23,112 bases of DNA from Ministeria vibrans ATCC 50519. Its lineage: Eukaryota; Opisthokonta; Filasterea. The notes beneath the pieces are model-generated. The model was not told the DNA's origin. It saw nothing but the letters and a program-made list of their open reading frames with translations, and ran no database searches. The stretch lies in contig CALSCP010001708.1 in the NCBI GenBank assembly GCA_943704425.1, forward strand, positions 15,731 to 38,842. Reading direction: 5' to 3'. This document shows positions 22,216 to 23,112 of the stretch, piece after piece (positions within the stretch are counted from its first letter, which is position 1; every line of letters starts with the position of its first letter). The position numbers were made by a program, and so were the translations under genes.

Positions 22216-22841
22216 ATGTCGGGAGTGACAACAAAACTTGGTCGTCTGAGACCATGGGGCATGTTCAGGTCAATGGTGGTCGGATTGCAGTATGGCGAGG
22301 TGAAAGATGCTGAGATCTTTCACTGGGCGCGTGAGCCCTCAAACAAGTTTGATGCAAATGCGATATCAGTGCACGACGAGGATGGCAAGCGCCTTGGGTT
22401 CCTTCCCAGCAAGACTGCGGCAATTGTGTCGCCTCTCGTTGACAAGCAACTCGTTGATGTACAACTCGGTAAGGAGACTGCGCAAAATCTTCTCCCAACA
22501 CACACTCCCTCTCCCAATCTTTGTCTCTTCTTTGTTTGCACATGACTGATATTTTAGCCAAATTTCGTAATTTTGTCAGCGATGAGTCGCATTTATGAAA
22601 AAGAGGGCTTACTTTGAAATATTTTCCTGTTGTTTTGAGTGCAGGGCCCTGTCCGTTTCCAGAAAGGACTTCTTTCCATCTGCCGGTGCGCGTGTACCTC
22701 TACAGTGAACCACAACACTCTCGGACCGTCACCAATCACTTCTTTGGTCATGGGCTGCGTGTTGCTGGTATTGACAAGGACACTGACGAGCTTGCCACCT
22801 TTGAAATTGTCAGCGATGGGAACATTCTCTACCATGAGTGA
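22216..22841 (+). CDS. Stand-alone HIRAN-domain protein
   Basis: Two exons, 22216-22468 and 22645-22841, join in phase to 149 residues. The whole protein is one HIRAN domain: MVVGLQYGEV, a REPSNKFDANAISV motif, GKRLGFLPSKTAAI, and after the intron a PFPERTSFHLPVRVYLY segment, then HFFGHGLRVAG. Spacing and motifs follow the HIRAN domain of HLTF, which binds 3'-OH ends of single-stranded DNA during replication-fork reversal. Here it is not fused to a SNF2 helicase, RING finger or nuclease. The equivalent of the HLTF Arg-Tyr-Tyr pocket reads Gln-Tyr-Gly, while the Asp of the FDANAI motif is kept, so end binding may be altered. A nuclear DNA-repair role is inferred from the domain and the divergent Abraxas neighbour. 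Confidence 0.85.
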
Positions 22842-22852
22842 GGGTCGTTTGA

Positions 22853-22858
22853 ATTAAA
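22853..22858 (+). terminator. Candidate poly(A) signal (ATTAAA) of the HIRAN gene
   Basis: ATTAAA, the commonest variant of the poly(A) hexamer, lies 12 nt after the HIRAN stop codon. No AATAAA is found closer on this strand. Confidence 0.4.
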
Positions 22859-23062
22859 TTGAATGTGAACGTTACCCATATCCCTTGCCTCTGCTTTCGT
22901 AAGGATTAACTTTACTTTCACTCTGTACTTATCACAATGATACATAAACAAGAGCATATAACGGAGTGATCAAAAATAATTGGTATGGATCGACTTTTTA
23001 GTCCACGGCCAATTGTTCCCACAAGCGTCTTTATCTTTGTTGCATACATCCCGCAGTAGAAA

Positions 23063-23112
23063 ATGCGTTTTGGTGGGAGTGTAGTCCCATTCGTGCTCGG
23101 TGGTGTTCTGTC
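23063..23112 (+). CDS. Start of an unidentified gene, possible signal peptide
   Basis: An ATG 50 nt from the window end opens MRFGGSVVPFVLGGVLS, one basic residue followed by a hydrophobic stretch, as in a signal peptide or anchor. It is too short to assign. It is supported only by the hydrophobic pattern and by lying 220 bp beyond the previous gene. Confidence 0.3.
   Translation, partial: MRFGGSVVPFVLGGVL

Overview
The window is nuclear DNA from an intron-rich, gene-dense unicellular eukaryote. Almost every coding ORF is broken by short GT-AG introns, mostly 50-250 nt. I rebuilt the gene models by joining exons whose phases match and whose joined protein restores a known family motif. Joint presence of an Abraxas-like BRISC/BRCA1-A scaffold, NPC2, LTA4 hydrolase, bleomycin hydrolase and a GH128-type glycosidase excludes bacteria and yeast-like fungi. 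An amoebozoan-like protist is my best guess, held with low confidence. The standard genetic code fits all genes.

Layout, left to right: a partial secreted protein (-, 1-234); a NADAR-domain protein (+, 374-972); a small PH-domain protein (-, 1111-1786); a secreted GH128/Asl1-like glycosidase (-, 2353-3269); bleomycin hydrolase (+, 3395-5165); a PLP-dependent D-cysteine desulfhydrase (-, 5245-6883); LTA4 hydrolase/M1 aminopeptidase (+, 6957-9315); MCM2 (-, 9453-13692); a DDX54/Dbp10 DEAD-box helicase (+, 14238-17720); an NPC2-like ML-domain protein (-, 17897-18632); a truncated-looking type II membrane glycosyltransferase-like ORF (-, 19058-19558); an Abraxas-family pseudo-MPN protein (-, 20161-22164); a stand-alone HIRAN protein (+, 22216-22841); and the first codons of another gene (+, from 23063).

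Strands mostly alternate, so genes pair head-to-head over very short promoters (51, 73, 125 and 139 bp between start codons) and tail-to-tail over 79-180 bp. There is no operon and no mobile element with coding capacity. Functional themes are peptide and amino-acid turnover (bleomycin hydrolase, D-cysteine desulfhydrase, LTA4H), replication and genome maintenance (MCM2, Abraxas, HIRAN, possibly NADAR), ribosome biogenesis (Dbp10) and secretory/lysosomal proteins (GH128, NPC2). Introns and spacers are loaded with (CT/GA)n, (CA)n, (GAA)n and (TAA)n microsatellites. Many of the pyrimidine tracts are joined to a recurring non-simple motif with core CACTTTGTTTCTTTCT.

The most interesting points are: an LTA4H with Phe at the position of the human suicide-inactivation tyrosine; an Abraxas homologue ending in Ser-Pro-Thr-Val where vertebrate ABRAXAS1 ends in the BRCT-binding Ser-Pro-Thr-Phe; the 51-bp divergent Abraxas/HIRAN promoter; two E2F-type sites upstream of MCM2; and a bleomycin hydrolase with an extended C-terminal arm.
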